Notes under the pieces: generated by a model | Database searches by the model: none | Seen by the model: only the letters and a program-made list of their open reading frames with translations | What the model was told of the DNA's origin: nothing | Assembly: GCA_038323375.1 (NCBI GenBank) | Contig: JBBQGV010000021.1 | Coordinates: forward strand, 1 to 64,000 | Length of the DNA stretch: 64,000 nt | Origin: JABWAJ01 sp038323375 | GTDB taxonomy: Bacteria; Bacteroidota; Bacteroidia; Chitinophagales; Saprospiraceae | Reading direction: 5' to 3' | Made by a program: the position numbers and the translations under genes | In this document: positions 17,309-26,030 of the stretch, one piece after another | Position numbering within the stretch: the first letter of the stretch is position 1 | Layout of the letters: each line of letters opens with the position of its first letter

Positions 17309-17797
17309 TTATTTCATGGTATCCTGCGTAGTCGCCGTTGTATCCTGGGGCATCATAGTTGAACCAGCTTCCATTGGGGTGAAAATTTTCGGGAAAAGAA
17401 TCCCCTGTTTTTTGTCGCCGGCCAGCACGAACTTGCCAGGTTCTATCAAAACAATTTCATTCGGTATGGACGCAACATTCGGCAATTCCATTAGGAGCGT
17501 GGTAGCGCCTTTCAGGCTCCAGGTGCCAACCCGTGGCTCGCCTTGGATCGTCAGCGTGAGCTTGCCGTCTTTGCCAAATTCAAAAACGCCGCTTTCCATT
17601 CGCTTAAGAGAGGCCATAATGACGTCAAATTCCGCCTGGCTCAGCGTGAGCTTATTCATGCTGTCTCTGATGGCCTGCACATCCCAGCGCCATGCGTTTT
17701 GGGTCAAAATATCGCTGGCCTCCTGGTTGCTCGTTGAGCTGCCACTACAAGCCCAGATGCCAACTGCTACAATCATGGAAAAAAATACGTACCTCAT
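17309..17797 (-). CDS. Small lipocalin-like lipoprotein
   Basis: 162 residues from the ATG at 17797. The signal peptide ends in the lipobox GIWACSG, so it is a lipoprotein. The mature part has W-R-W-D near the start, GVFEFGKDGKLTLT and PRVGTWSLKG, typical strands of Bacteroidota lipocalin-like proteins, and a Thr/Gln-rich tail. No specific function recognised. A good promoter (17820-17849) sits right before it, overlapping the junction with the AraC gene, so it is transcribed on its own. Confidence 0.65.
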   Translation of the reverse strand: MRYVFFSMIVAVGIWACSGSSTSNQEASDILTQNAWRWDVQAIRDSMNKLTLSQAEFDVIMASLKRMESGVFEFGKDGKLTLTIQGEPRVGTWSLKGATTLLMELPNVASIPNEIVLIEPGKFVLAGDKKQGILFPKIFTPMEAGSTMMPQDTTATTQDTMK

Positions 17798-17819
17798 GTT
17801 GATGATTTTTTTGCGGCGG

Positions 17820-17849
17820 CAAAGGTATAAAAAGTTGTGCAATGCGCAA
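17820..17849 (-). promoter_or_regulatory. Promoter of the 17309-17797 lipoprotein gene
   Basis: Read on the minus strand, TTG (17847-17849), a 19-base spacer and TACCTTTG (17820-17827) match the Bacteroidota consensus. The ATG at 17797 is about 22 bases downstream. Confidence 0.7.
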
Positions 17850-18716
17850 CTACTGTAAGATCATCATGCGACTTTTACGGTATTCCCGCGGACTAACCCC
17901 CGTAATCTCCCGGAATTGTTTGTTGAAGTGCGACAGGTTGTTGAAACCGCTTTCGTAACTCACCCCGGCAATGCTGATGTGTTCATCGAAAAGCAGGCGG
18001 CAGGCATGCGCGACCCGAAACTCGTTGACGAACTGGGTGAACGTCTTGGCTGTCAATCGTTTGAAATAGCGGCAGAAAGCGGGTGTGGTCATGTTGATGC
18101 GCCGGGCTGCTTCGTCTAAGTTGACTTCGTCGCGGAAAAACGCTTCCACGTATTCGTAGATGGTTTTCATACGGTCGTGATCCTGGGCGTTCACCTCTAA
18201 AGCATAACCGCTGACGTTCAGCAATTCGTATTCATCCGAAGTAGCCATCAGGTTCAAGGTGCGCAAAAGCGCCATCAGGCGATCAAACCCATTCAGCGGC
18301 ATCATGTCCTCCAACCGCCGCCCGATCAGGCGTTTGGTTTCACCCCGGAAGGTCAAGCCTTGTTTGGAACGTTCGAACAATTGCTGGATGGCCTGCATCT
18401 CCGGTCGCCCCAGAAACTCTCTACCCAAAAAATCACCTTTCATCTGCACGACAATCTCCACGTGTTCTTCGTTCAGACCCTGCGTAAAACTGAAATGCGG
18501 CAAGTCCGGCCCCAGAAAAATGAGGTCGCCGTCTTCATAATAAGAAATATGGTCGCCGATATGGCGTTTCCCTTTGCCGTTGGAAACAAACACGATTTCG
18601 TATTCCGGATGGCAATGCCAGAATGGCTGGTTGTTGTTCTCGGTGAACCGGCGCAGGGTAAACGAACTCCCAAAAATGGGTTCGATCTTTTCTAATGCTG
18701 CTTTGGAGTTGCTCAT
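17850..18716 (-). CDS. AraC/XylS-family transcriptional regulator
   Basis: 288 residues. The N-terminal part (about 10-110) is a cupin-type sensor domain with FWHCHPEYEIVFVSNGKG and GPDLPHFSF, the histidine-bearing ligand pocket of AraC-type regulators. The C-terminal ~100 residues carry the double helix-turn-helix: RINMTTPAFCRYFKRLT and the signature segment around GFNNLSHFNKQFREITGVSP-REYR. It would bind DNA as a dimer in response to a small molecule, often a sugar. The target genes are not clear; the neighbouring genes are not sugar catabolism genes. Transcribed on the minus strand, away from lepB's end. Confidence 0.93.
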   Translation of the reverse strand: MSNSKAALEKIEPIFGSSFTLRRFTENNNQPFWHCHPEYEIVFVSNGKGKRHIGDHISYYEDGDLIFLGPDLPHFSFTQGLNEEHVEIVVQMKGDFLGREFLGRPEMQAIQQLFERSKQGLTFRGETKRLIGRRLEDMMPLNGFDRLMALLRTLNLMATSDEYELLNVSGYALEVNAQDHDRMKTIYEYVEAFFRDEVNLDEAARRINMTTPAFCRYFKRLTAKTFTQFVNEFRVAHACRLLFDEHISIAGVSYESGFNNLSHFNKQFREITGVSPREYRKSRMMILQ

Positions 18717-18836
18717 AGGTGAACCTTTTAGGTATATGACGTTATATTAACTCCAAAGCACCCGATTTTGTTCTATCGGGTTAAAATAGCATTTAAAATG
18801 GTTAAAATAGAATCGGTTTGGAGGGAGGATGTAAGG

Positions 18837-18904
18837 GCTGTCTCAAGAGGCAAAGTGCAAGTTTGCAAACTTACACTTTGCCTCTTGCTTCTTATGAGAC
18901 AGCC
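18837..18904. repeat. 68-bp near-perfect palindrome with GGCAAAGTGCAAGTTTG core
   Basis: Outer arms GGCTGTCTCA (18837-18846) and TGAGACAGCC (18895-18904) pair exactly; inside, a 22-base arm beginning CAAGAGGCAAAGTG pairs with its copy with one mismatch. It sits in the gap between the AraC gene start and the lepB stop and could terminate lepB transcription, though no T-run is attached. A related GGCTGTCCCAAGAGGCAAGG stretch is at 56019-56041 (inverted). Confidence 0.65.
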
Positions 18905-18917
18905 TCTTCGCTGTAGC

Positions 18918-20669
18918 CTACATCTTATTCGCCCCCGTAAAAATCCGTTTCCAGTTAATTCCTTTTCCACCGCCTTCTTTCAGCGAGAACCAGATAAACA
19001 GCGGCTTGCCTACGATATGATCTTCCGGAACGAAGCCCCAAACCCGGGCGTCTTCCGAGTTGTGGCGGTTGTCGCCCATCATCCAGTAGTAGTCCATTTT
19101 GAAGGTATAGGAGGTGGCTTCGGTGCCGTTGATGACTATTTTACCGTTAGTTTCTTTCAGTTCGTTGCCTTCGTAAACGGCAATGATGCGGCGATATAAG
19201 GAAATGTTCTGAGGCGAAATCTGCACAGTTACGCCTTTTTTGGGCACCCAGACCGGGCCGTAATCATCGCGCGACCAGGTCGCAAAATGAACCGGATCAT
19301 GCGGGAACAACTGGCCGGCAGATGGTGCAATTCGTACCAGCGAGTCTTTTGCGGCCTGAGCAGCTTCTTCGTCCGTCAGGTACATTTCAAAAACGCTGGC
19401 ACCCTGTTGCTGGATGATGCTGGCATTGTCAATCCCAAATGCCGTAAGCCTGGACGAATTCCCGCCGGGCAGGATGGTAATGGAATAACTTTTGCAAGGC
19501 GCTATGACAATGGCCGGATCCATTTTTTTGATGTGGTCAATTTGATCGCGGCCCAAGACAACCAACATGGAGTTGTTGTTGGGATCCCTGCGGAAAACGT
19601 CTTCAGGCGATATCCCCCAATCGGAAAAATTCCGTTCGTTGACCGGCCCGCCTGGCGAACGCAGGTGGTGCAGGAACTGGATGTACCGCAAATCTTTAGC
19701 CGGTTCTCCGTTAACGTACAACTGGCGGTTGATGACCTGAAGAGAATCTCCCGGCTGCCCAACGCAGCGCTTGATGTAGTGGTCTTTTTTGTCCATTGGT
19801 CGCGTCACCAACGGTGCCTGGCCGCTCCGGATGGCTTCGTAGGAAGCCCGATCCATCATGCCGCGCCGGAAATCGTGGATGCTCCAGGTTCGATTCGGGA
19901 ACACGTAAACGCTGTCGCCTTCCGGGTAATTGAACACCACAGGCTCGTTGCGATCCACGCTTTCCAACGCTTTCAGCCGCGTGTAGGGCAGGCTGGGTTT
20001 TTCGAGATAGGACTCGCCGCCGACTATAGGAATGCGGTTGTGCAGCAAGGGCAGCATGGCAATGGTTTGGGGCATCCGGATGCCGTAATGGGCTTTGCTC
20101 ACAAACAGAAAATCGCCGACCAAAAGCGAACCTTCCATCGAAGACGTTGGAATCACGTAGGCTTCGATGAGGAACATCCGGATGAACGTGGCGGCAAACA
20201 CCGCAAACACGATGGCCTCTGTCCATTCGCGCAGGCCAGACTTTTTGTAAGGACTTTCTTTTGCAAGTTTTTCAATCAACCGGCCGTTTTTCTCTTGTTT
20301 TGCAGCGTCTATTTCTTCCTGGTAAGCGCGTTCTTTTTCGAGCGTTGGACCGTCGTAGACTTCTTTAGCGCTCAGGCCGAGGTAGAGGAAGTAGAGCGGC
20401 GAAAAAACAACCGCCAGCACACTGTGACCAAACCCATAGTTTTTGAACGACCGAGCCATGTCCACACACATCCCGGCATAAATGAAAATATTTACAACGG
20501 GGAACAGCAACCAGAGCGCAAAATGGCTTTTCCTGCCAATCAATTCGCACCAAATTGCAAAATTCCAACCGGGAACCAGCGCTTTCCAAGCCTCAACATT
20601 GGCTTTTTTAAAAATGAAGTACAAACCGGCGCTCAACAGCAGGTAGGAAACGAGGAAAAAGACGAGCAT
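18918..20669 (-). CDS. lepB: Signal peptidase I with N-terminal membrane domain
   Basis: 583 residues, larger than E. coli LepB (324) but usual for Bacteroidota. Residues 1-100 form a multi-helix membrane domain of the DUF5684 kind; a linker leads to the S26 peptidase, anchored by a helix at about 150-170. The catalytic serine is Ser177 in IPTSSMEGSL and the general-base lysine Lys300 in DHYIKRCVGQPGD; the late box YYWMMGDNRHNSEDARVWG is also present. It removes signal peptides from exported proteins, including T9SS cargo, which needs Sec export first. A well-formed promoter precedes it at 20713-20741. The insertion between the serine and lysine boxes is long compared with the E. coli enzyme. 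Confidence 0.95.
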   Translation of the reverse strand: MLVFFLVSYLLLSAGLYFIFKKANVEAWKALVPGWNFAIWCELIGRKSHFALWLLFPVVNIFIYAGMCVDMARSFKNYGFGHSVLAVVFSPLYFLYLGLSAKEVYDGPTLEKERAYQEEIDAAKQEKNGRLIEKLAKESPYKKSGLREWTEAIVFAVFAATFIRMFLIEAYVIPTSSMEGSLLVGDFLFVSKAHYGIRMPQTIAMLPLLHNRIPIVGGESYLEKPSLPYTRLKALESVDRNEPVVFNYPEGDSVYVFPNRTWSIHDFRRGMMDRASYEAIRSGQAPLVTRPMDKKDHYIKRCVGQPGDSLQVINRQLYVNGEPAKDLRYIQFLHHLRSPGGPVNERNFSDWGISPEDVFRRDPNNNSMLVVLGRDQIDHIKKMDPAIVIAPCKSYSITILPGGNSSRLTAFGIDNASIIQQQGASVFEMYLTDEEAAQAAKDSLVRIAPSAGQLFPHDPVHFATWSRDDYGPVWVPKKGVTVQISPQNISLYRRIIAVYEGNELKETNGKIVINGTEATSYTFKMDYYWMMGDNRHNSEDARVWGFVPEDHIVGKPLFIWFSLKEGGGKGINWKRIFTGANKM

Positions 20670-20712
20670 ATCTTTACAGGTTAAGTTTTTTGTTGTCTAT
20701 TGGGAAACCGGG

Positions 20713-20741
20713 CAAATATAACCCAAATTATGAGTATGCAA
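20713..20741 (-). promoter_or_regulatory. lepB promoter
   Basis: On the minus strand TTG (20739-20741), an 18-base spacer and TATATTTG (20713-20720) fit the Bacteroidota consensus. The lepB ATG lies about 44 bases downstream. Confidence 0.65.
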
Positions 20742-20796
20742 GGTGGACTTTTCCGACGAACGCAACAAAAAAAGGGGGATATAGCAACAGCACCAT

Positions 20797-20830
20797 AAAA
20801 AAAGCCTGATACTTGAACAGTACCAGGCTT
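20797..20830 (-). terminator. Rho-independent terminator of the tRNA-Leu pair
   Basis: On the minus strand AAGCCTGGTACT and AGTATCAGGCTT pair around a five-base loop and are followed by a run of seven T. It starts two bases after the end of the tRNA-Leu(CAG) gene. Confidence 0.85.
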
Positions 20831-20832
20831 AG

Positions 20833-20916
20833 TGCCGAAAGTGGGAGTCGAACCCACACATCCGTAAGGACACACGCCCCTGAAACGTGCGCGTCTACCA
20901 ATTCCGCCATTTCGGC
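20833..20916 (-). tRNA. tRNA-Leu (anticodon CAG)
   Basis: 84 nt. The acceptor stem GCCGAAA/TTTCGGC closes with discriminator A; D-arm GGCGGAATTGGTAGACGC, anticodon loop TTCAGGG giving CAG, a long variable arm of the leucine type and T-arm GTGGGTTCGACTCCCAC are all visible on the minus strand. No CCA is encoded. It lies 29 bases downstream of the other tRNA-Leu and shares its terminator. Confidence 0.95.
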
Positions 20917-20945
20917 AAAGCGATTGCAAATGTAAAAGAACTTAG

Positions 20946-21028
20946 TACCGAAGGTGGGACTCGAACCCACACATTCTTGCGAATACTGGATTTTGAATCC
21001 AGCGCGTCTACCATTCCGCCACTTCGGC
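20946..21028 (-). tRNA. tRNA-Leu (anticodon CAA)
   Basis: 83 nt on the minus strand. Acceptor GCCGAAG/CTTCGGT with a terminal G-U pair and discriminator A; anticodon stem CTGGA/TCCAG with loop TTCAAAA giving CAA (reads UUG); long variable arm; T-arm GTGGGTTCGAGTCCCAC. First gene of a two-tRNA leucine transcription unit. Confidence 0.95.
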
Positions 21029-21119
21029 CTGCATCTGTACCGAAAAACGCTGTTCGGCGTCAAAATTTCAAAACATTTACCGCTTTAATCCCAATCAGCA
21101 CCACCTCCTTCGAGGCCAA

Positions 21120-21650
21120 TTATCCTTTTGGGACGGCAAATTTAGATAAACTTTCTTTGATGCGCAACAAATATCTTTTTTTTAGGTGATAATCTTTCAT
21201 GGCCGCGAATTGGATGGTTTCGGCGCTCCCTGACACCAAAGATCCGGTCAGTTCAGCCTGCAAATCGCGTTCCTGTTCCGCCAATTGATCCAATAAAGCA
21301 GCGTAGCGTTCCGGGTCAAAATCAAACTCCAATTCCATCGCCGCCTCATTGATGTCCATCATTTCCATCAGAAACTCCTGAGGCAGTACATTCGTTCCTT
21401 CTTCGCCGAGTTGTCCTTTTAGTTCAAGCAGGTACTTCAGGCGGCTGTCAAAATTGGACAGCGTTCTCCAGGCTTCGTTGTTGATCGTAGACAATTCCAA
21501 TATTTCGGCCTGTTTCTCCGGCGATTCCAACGTATAAAAATCTGGATGGAATTTTTTACTCTGCTCGTAAAAACGGCGTTTCAGAGCCGCTTCATCCACA
21601 TCGAGTGACTCCGGCAAGCCAAAAAACTCGAAATAATTTACTTCATCCAT
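21120..21650 (-). CDS. hscB: Fe-S cluster co-chaperone HscB (J-domain)
   Basis: 176 residues. The N-terminal J domain has NYFEFFGLPESL and the catalytic HPD at 35-37, which stimulates the ATPase of the Hsp70 HscA; the C-terminal three-helix domain that binds the IscU scaffold follows at about 85-170. It delivers the Fe-S scaffold to the chaperone in Fe-S cluster transfer. The gene overlaps the end of rseP by 13 bases, so the two are co-transcribed although their functions are unrelated; hscA and iscU are not in the window. Confidence 0.92.
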   Translation of the reverse strand: MDEVNYFEFFGLPESLDVDEAALKRRFYEQSKKFHPDFYTLESPEKQAEILELSTINNEAWRTLSNFDSRLKYLLELKGQLGEEGTNVLPQEFLMEMMDINEAAMELEFDFDPERYAALLDQLAEQERDLQAELTGSLVSGSAETIQFAAMKDYHLKKRYLLRIKESLSKFAVPKG

Positions 21651-22978
21651 GCCCTGAAAATGTCTAATCCGTTAGCATATAGCACTAAACCCAGGACAAG
21701 AATCAAACCGATCGTGGTCGCCCATTCCATAAACTTATCACTGAGTTTGCGACCGGTGATGGCTTCAATCAGCAAAAACATCACGTGGCCCCCATCAAGC
21801 GCCGGAATCGGCAACAGGTTCATAAAAGCAAGGATGAGGGACAAGATGGCAGTCATCGTCCAGAAACGTTGCCAAACCCATTCCGTACCGAACATTGACC
21901 CAATAGAACCTATCCCACCCAGGCTTTCCGAAACTTTGATCTCGCCTTTGAACATTTTGCCAAACGCTTTCAGTTGGTCGTTCAGGAAACCCAAGCCTTT
22001 GGTAACCCCCGCCGGCATCGCTTCTCCCAAGGTATACGCCTGATTTTTTGCACCGAGAATCAAACTGGCAGTACGCGCGTAGGCACCGATTTTTCCTTCT
22101 TCGGTTATCGTGATCGGAACGGATAAGGTATCGTTGCCGCGAAGGACAGACAAGGTAACTTGCTTGCCTTTATACTGATCCCGAACCAAGCGTTGAAATT
22201 CGTGAAAATATTCAGTCGGGGTGCCGTTTACGCCAACAATACGGTCTTCGATCTTCAGGCCGGCTTTAGCGGCAGGACTGTCATCCGCTGTGGCTTCAAC
22301 AATGAAAGGTACCCGCGCTCCGAACAACAGCTTCCCTTTGTTTTCATAACTCGACAAAACAGAAGTATAGCCGTCGTCAACGGGTAAAAGGCGAATTTCC
22401 GAACCGCGTTTTACCGTCAGGTTACTCACATTATTGATGATGATTTCCCGGACAACTTCCCGGTCGCTCAGTTTCGTAAGCGGTTTTTCTCCAACTTTAA
22501 GCACCTGATCGCCGTCCTGCAAGCCAAGGTCATCCCCCAGTTCGTCTACATAAATGCCATAACGGGCGTTTTCAGCGGGGATAAAATCTTCGCCCCAGAC
22601 CCATAGCACCATGCCATACAGGAAAAAGCCGAGGATGAAGTTGACCGTGACACCACCCAGCATGATAATCAGACGTTGCCAGGCCGGCTTGGAGCGAAAT
22701 TCCCAGGGCTCCGGGTCTTTTTTCATTTGCTCCTTATCCATGCTTTCGTCTATCATGCCCGATATTTTGACATAACCACCCAGCGGCAGCCAGCCAATAC
22801 CATATTCCGTGTCGCCGATTTTTTTCTTGAGCAGGGCAAACTTGACATCAAAGAACAGGTAAAATTTTTCTACCCGTGTTTTGAAAAGTCTGGCAGGAAT
22901 AAAATGGCCCAACTCATGCAAAACTACCAACAACGACAAGCTCAGGATCAATTGGCCTGTAATAACAAGAATATCCAT
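21638..22978 (-). CDS. rseP: RseP-family site-2 zinc metalloprotease
   Basis: 446 residues. The zinc-binding HELGH (21-25) lies in the first membrane helix, and the second ligand motif LLPIPALDGGHV is in the last third; PDZ domains occupy about 130-290 with GDQVLKVGEKPL and AKAGLKIEDRIVGVNG. It cleaves membrane-spanning anti-sigma factors or signal-peptide remnants inside the inner membrane, so it is a candidate for activating ECF systems such as the one at 4.9-6.1 kb (inferred). A TACCTTTG box at 23045-23052 on the minus strand, 67 bases upstream of the ATG, is the likely -7 element. Confidence 0.95.
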   Translation of the reverse strand: MDILVITGQLILSLSLLVVLHELGHFIPARLFKTRVEKFYLFFDVKFALLKKKIGDTEYGIGWLPLGGYVKISGMIDESMDKEQMKKDPEPWEFRSKPAWQRLIIMLGGVTVNFILGFFLYGMVLWVWGEDFIPAENARYGIYVDELGDDLGLQDGDQVLKVGEKPLTKLSDREVVREIIINNVSNLTVKRGSEIRLLPVDDGYTSVLSSYENKGKLLFGARVPFIVEATADDSPAAKAGLKIEDRIVGVNGTPTEYFHEFQRLVRDQYKGKQVTLSVLRGNDTLSVPITITEEGKIGAYARTASLILGAKNQAYTLGEAMPAGVTKGLGFLNDQLKAFGKMFKGEIKVSESLGGIGSIGSMFGTEWVWQRFWTMTAILSLILAFMNLLPIPALDGGHVMFLLIEAITGRKLSDKFMEWATTIGLILVLGLVLYANGLDIFRAWMK

Positions 22979-23044
22979 GTTTTCTGATTCAGATTAGAAC
23001 GGTAAAACGCCTGCCCCCTTCAATAGGTTGCGTTTGCAAGGCGG

Positions 23045-23052
23045 CAAAGGTA
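23045..23052 (-). promoter_or_regulatory. Likely -7 box of the rseP-hscB operon
   Basis: TACCTTTG on the minus strand, an exact match to the Bacteroidota TAnnTTTG box. No TTG is seen at the right distance upstream, so the -33 half is missing or degenerate. Confidence 0.4.
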
Positions 23053-23129
23053 AATCTATTTTTTGTTATTTAGTCTCTGTCCGTTTAGTCTTAGGACAGC
23101 CTCCCCTTCGGGATCTAATGCCGATTAGC

Positions 23130-24536
23130 CTATTCAGGGAAAATTGCCCACAATGCATCTACGGCAGGCCCTCCACACTTGACCCGCTGCAGTTCCGGTG
23201 CCAGAAACTGGAAAGATTCCACCAAACTAAACGCAAACGGCGCTAAGCGGCAACGATAATTGTCAATGTAAATGACCCGCCCGCCGGTGTTGTCCGCCAG
23301 ACAGGTATATTCTGTAAACGCTTCCGTATTGTTCAGGTTGGCGTCCAAAAACGTAAGGATATGGATCGTGACGTTTTTTTGCGCAATCCGGGCAGCCCAT
23401 TCGCAAATATCCAACCCTTTTGCCCGGCAAACATTGGCGCCGTCGCTCACCAAAAAAATGGTTTTGTGCGTCGTTGCGCTATCCGAAAAGAGAATCGGCG
23501 ACGCTTCGAGGATGGTGAGCAGGGGCGTGGTGCCGTCGGGTACTAAAAATTCGAGCGCCGTTTGCAGATCCGGGCGGGTAATGCTTCCGGTGCGGTGCCA
23601 CAATTTTGGCGTGGTGCCGCAATCGCCGCCAATGGTGCCAATCCCCATCGGCAGGCGGGTCGGAATGCTGTCCAACAAGTCCAGCATGGTACTGCGCATG
23701 GTTTCAAAGCGGGTGACGCCCATGCAAATCACTTTTTCCATCACCATCGAGCCAGAAATATCGAGCATCAGCAGCAGTTCATCCGTTTCCGTCAATTTAG
23801 TCAGCTCCAGGATACTGCCGGGCATGTTGGGGATGTAATCGCCTGCGGATTCTTTGACCCCAGGTAACGCTCCTCCCGTTCCGGCAGTAAGCCCCAGCGT
23901 ATCGGCCAGCATCCGGTAATTGTTGAGCGCGACGGTATTGGCCGGGTTGTATTGTATGGCTTTTTCAAAATCGGCTGCGGCCCGCACCATGTCGCGTTTG
24001 CCCACGTGGTAATGTGGTGCTTGTTTTGCGCTGCGGTGGGCACCCATGCCCTGGTTAAACAAAGTGGCGTAGCCCAGCGCATTGTGGAAAGTGCTCAATA
24101 ACTTGCGGTTGCCCAGGGTTTCCTGGATCTCGATGCTTTTTTTAAAAGGAGCAATGGCGAGGTCATACCGTTTGCCATAACAGCGAATCACTCCCTCTAC
24201 AAAATAGCGCATCACTTTTTTTTGCGTATACTCGCGGTCTTCCCGCTTGAGACTGTTGGTGCTTTTTTGCAAAATTTGCAGGGCTTCGGTCGGGTTGCCG
24301 TTTCGTCCCAGACAAGCTGAAAGGGACAAAGCAAAAGTGTAGTTGTCAGGTAAAATGGCATAAGCTTTGCGGAAATGATCTTCGGCGCGGCCGTATTGGC
24401 CTTCCGCAAAATTGACCGTTCCCTTGAAATGGTGGCGGTAGGCAGCTTTGGCACTGCCCCATGGATGGAAAGAAGCTGAGGCACAAACAATCAAAAAAAG
24501 CAACAACAGACGCGCAATGGTGTTTAATACGTTCAC
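23130..24536 (-). CDS. Exported TPR and von Willebrand factor A domain protein
   Basis: About 468 residues from the GTG at 24536, which gives a short signal peptide (ARLLLLFLIVCASA); the longer frame begins with TTG at 24578. The N-terminal half holds TPR-like repeats (YGRAEDHFRKAYAILPDN, PTEALQILQKSTN, FEKAIQYNPANTVALNNYRM). The C-terminal half is a VWA domain with a complete MIDAS motif LMLDISGSM and the later TTPLL and D-G-A positions. In Bacteroidota such TPR-VWA proteins (BatA/BatB-like) act in the envelope with stress or protein-complex roles, but the batABCDE neighbours are absent. Several cysteines near the end suggest disulfides. Confidence 0.75.
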   Translation of the reverse strand: MNVLNTIARLLLLFLIVCASASFHPWGSAKAAYRHHFKGTVNFAEGQYGRAEDHFRKAYAILPDNYTFALSLSACLGRNGNPTEALQILQKSTNSLKREDREYTQKKVMRYFVEGVIRCYGKRYDLAIAPFKKSIEIQETLGNRKLLSTFHNALGYATLFNQGMGAHRSAKQAPHYHVGKRDMVRAAADFEKAIQYNPANTVALNNYRMLADTLGLTAGTGGALPGVKESAGDYIPNMPGSILELTKLTETDELLLMLDISGSMVMEKVICMGVTRFETMRSTMLDLLDSIPTRLPMGIGTIGGDCGTTPKLWHRTGSITRPDLQTALEFLVPDGTTPLLTILEASPILFSDSATTHKTIFLVSDGANVCRAKGLDICEWAARIAQKNVTIHILTFLDANLNNTEAFTEYTCLADNTGGRVIYIDNYRCRLAPFAFSLVESFQFLAPELQRVKCGGPAVDALWAIFPE

Positions 24537-24712
24537 TTGGGAAGACTTTAGATGGCAGATAGTGGCATTTAAATACAAGACCTTGTTAATGAGTTGATTC
24601 AGTTAATGTTCTGATGCCAGTTATCGGTTATCTACGAAAGAACAGTGTCAAAGGAACGAAAAAAATGCGCGAAGAGCATCCAAATTGCATGCTTATTCGT
24701 TATTTCATAATA

Positions 24713-24742
24713 TTGCATGGCTTTTCAGCAATCCTAATTTTG
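24713..24742 (+). promoter_or_regulatory. Promoter placing the start site at or next to the ATG of the next gene
   Basis: TTG at 24713-24715, a 19-base spacer and TAATTTTG at 24735-24742 fit the Bacteroidota consensus very well. The ATG of the downstream gene is at 24750, only eight bases after the -7 box, implying a leaderless or nearly leaderless mRNA. Confidence 0.65.
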
Positions 24743-24749
24743 TCAAAAG

Positions 24750-26030
24750 ATGAGACGACTGTTTGTAGTAACCATTTTGTTCCTGAGTTTCCTCCTTCCG
24801 GTACGGGCCGCGTATATCCTCCTGCCAATGGATGAGAAAACCCAAAAAGACCACCTCAAGGCCTATGGCATTACGTATTGGGTGCTAAGCAAAGGCCAGG
24901 AAGCCTGGTGGTTGCTCAATTACCGCGGCGGGAGTTTCGCGTTTCCCCACTCCAAAGAGTACGAACGGGAGTGTCTGACCCGGGGCGTGAGCTATGAAAT
25001 TATTCCGGACGCGCAGTTTAACCGGATCCGTGACGAAATTTCCAACCCGGAAGTAAACATGGAAGCGGTGAAATTAGAAGTGGCACCGAAAATTGCCGTG
25101 TATACCCCCGATGAAGATGAAAAAGGAAATAAATTGCAGCCCTGGGACGATGCAGTAACGCTGGTCTTAACCTACGCTGAAATTCCCTACGAAGTGGTTT
25201 ACGACGCGGAAGTGGTGACGGATCAACTGGCAAAATATGACTGGCTGCACCTGCACCACGAAGATTTCACCGGCCAATACGGGCGTTTTTACCGCAATTA
25301 CAACGGACAGCCCTGGTACCGGGAGCATGTGCGAAAAATGGAAGAGTTGGCCAAAGCGCTGGGTTTCAATAAAGTATCTCAGATGAAATTGGCTGTCGCC
25401 AAAAAAATTAAAGAATACGTGGGCGCAGGGGGGTTCATGTTCGCCATGTGTTCTGCAACGGACACCTATGATATTGCCCTTGCTGCGGAAGGAATAGATA
25501 TCTGCGCCCAGATGTACGACGGCGACCCAGCCGATCCGAGGGCACAGGAAAAATTAGATTTCAGCAAAACGTTCGCATTCCAGAATTTTGAATTGGTCAA
25601 AAACCCGCTGGAATACGAGCATTCTTCTATTGACCACAACGAAGGGCGCAACGTGATGCCAGAACAGGATTATTTCAACCTGTTCGATTTTTCAGCCAAA
25701 TGGGATCCTGTCCCGACCATGCTCACACAATGCCATACCCGAACGGTGAAGGGGTTCATGGGCCAATCTACTGCTTTCCGCAAACAAACCATCAAACCGG
25801 AAGTGCTGGTGCTCGGTGAAAATAAACCGGCTTATGAGTCGCGTTATCTCCACGGCACATTTGGGATGGGGTTCTGGACCTTCTACGGTGGTCACGACCC
25901 CGAAGATTACCGCCATTTTGTTCACGATCCACCCACTGATTTGAATTTGCATCCCAATTCACCCGGTTACCGGTTGATTTTGAATAATGTGCTGTTTCCG
26001 GCAGCCAAAAAGAAAAATCGAAAAACTTAG
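24750..26030 (+). CDS. Exported conserved Bacteroidota protein, often named asparagine synthetase B
   Basis: 426 residues with a clear signal peptide (VVTILFLSFLLPVRA), so it is periplasmic or secreted. Databases carry relatives as asparagine synthetase B, but the PP-loop ATPase domain and N-terminal Cys glutaminase of AsnB are not visible and an exported AsnB makes no sense. The middle part (VAPKIAVYTPDED, YDWLHLHHEDFTGQYG, GAGGFMFAMCSATDTYD) resembles a class I glutamine-amidotransferase-like Rossmann fold with a nucleophile-elbow-like MCSATD. Function unknown. A near-leaderless promoter precedes it and a PDZ remnant follows its stop. Confidence 0.7.
   Translation: MRRLFVVTILFLSFLLPVRAAYILLPMDEKTQKDHLKAYGITYWVLSKGQEAWWLLNYRGGSFAFPHSKEYERECLTRGVSYEIIPDAQFNRIRDEISNPEVNMEAVKLEVAPKIAVYTPDEDEKGNKLQPWDDAVTLVLTYAEIPYEVVYDAEVVTDQLAKYDWLHLHHEDFTGQYGRFYRNYNGQPWYREHVRKMEELAKALGFNKVSQMKLAVAKKIKEYVGAGGFMFAMCSATDTYDIALAAEGIDICAQMYDGDPADPRAQEKLDFSKTFAFQNFELVKNPLEYEHSSIDHNEGRNVMPEQDYFNLFDFSAKWDPVPTMLTQCHTRTVKGFMGQSTAFRKQTIKPEVLVLGENKPAYESRYLHGTFGMGFWTFYGGHDPEDYRHFVHDPPTDLNLHPNSPGYRLILNNVLFPAAKKKNRKT

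Noticed and set aside
19287..20684. 465-residue plus-strand reading frame opposite lepB
   Set aside because: Exact antisense shadow of lepB with arginine/histidine-rich composition and no domain; lepB has all catalytic motifs and a promoter.
24750..26030. Annotation as asparagine synthetase B
   Set aside because: Signal peptide present and neither the glutaminase nor the PP-loop synthetase motifs are visible.
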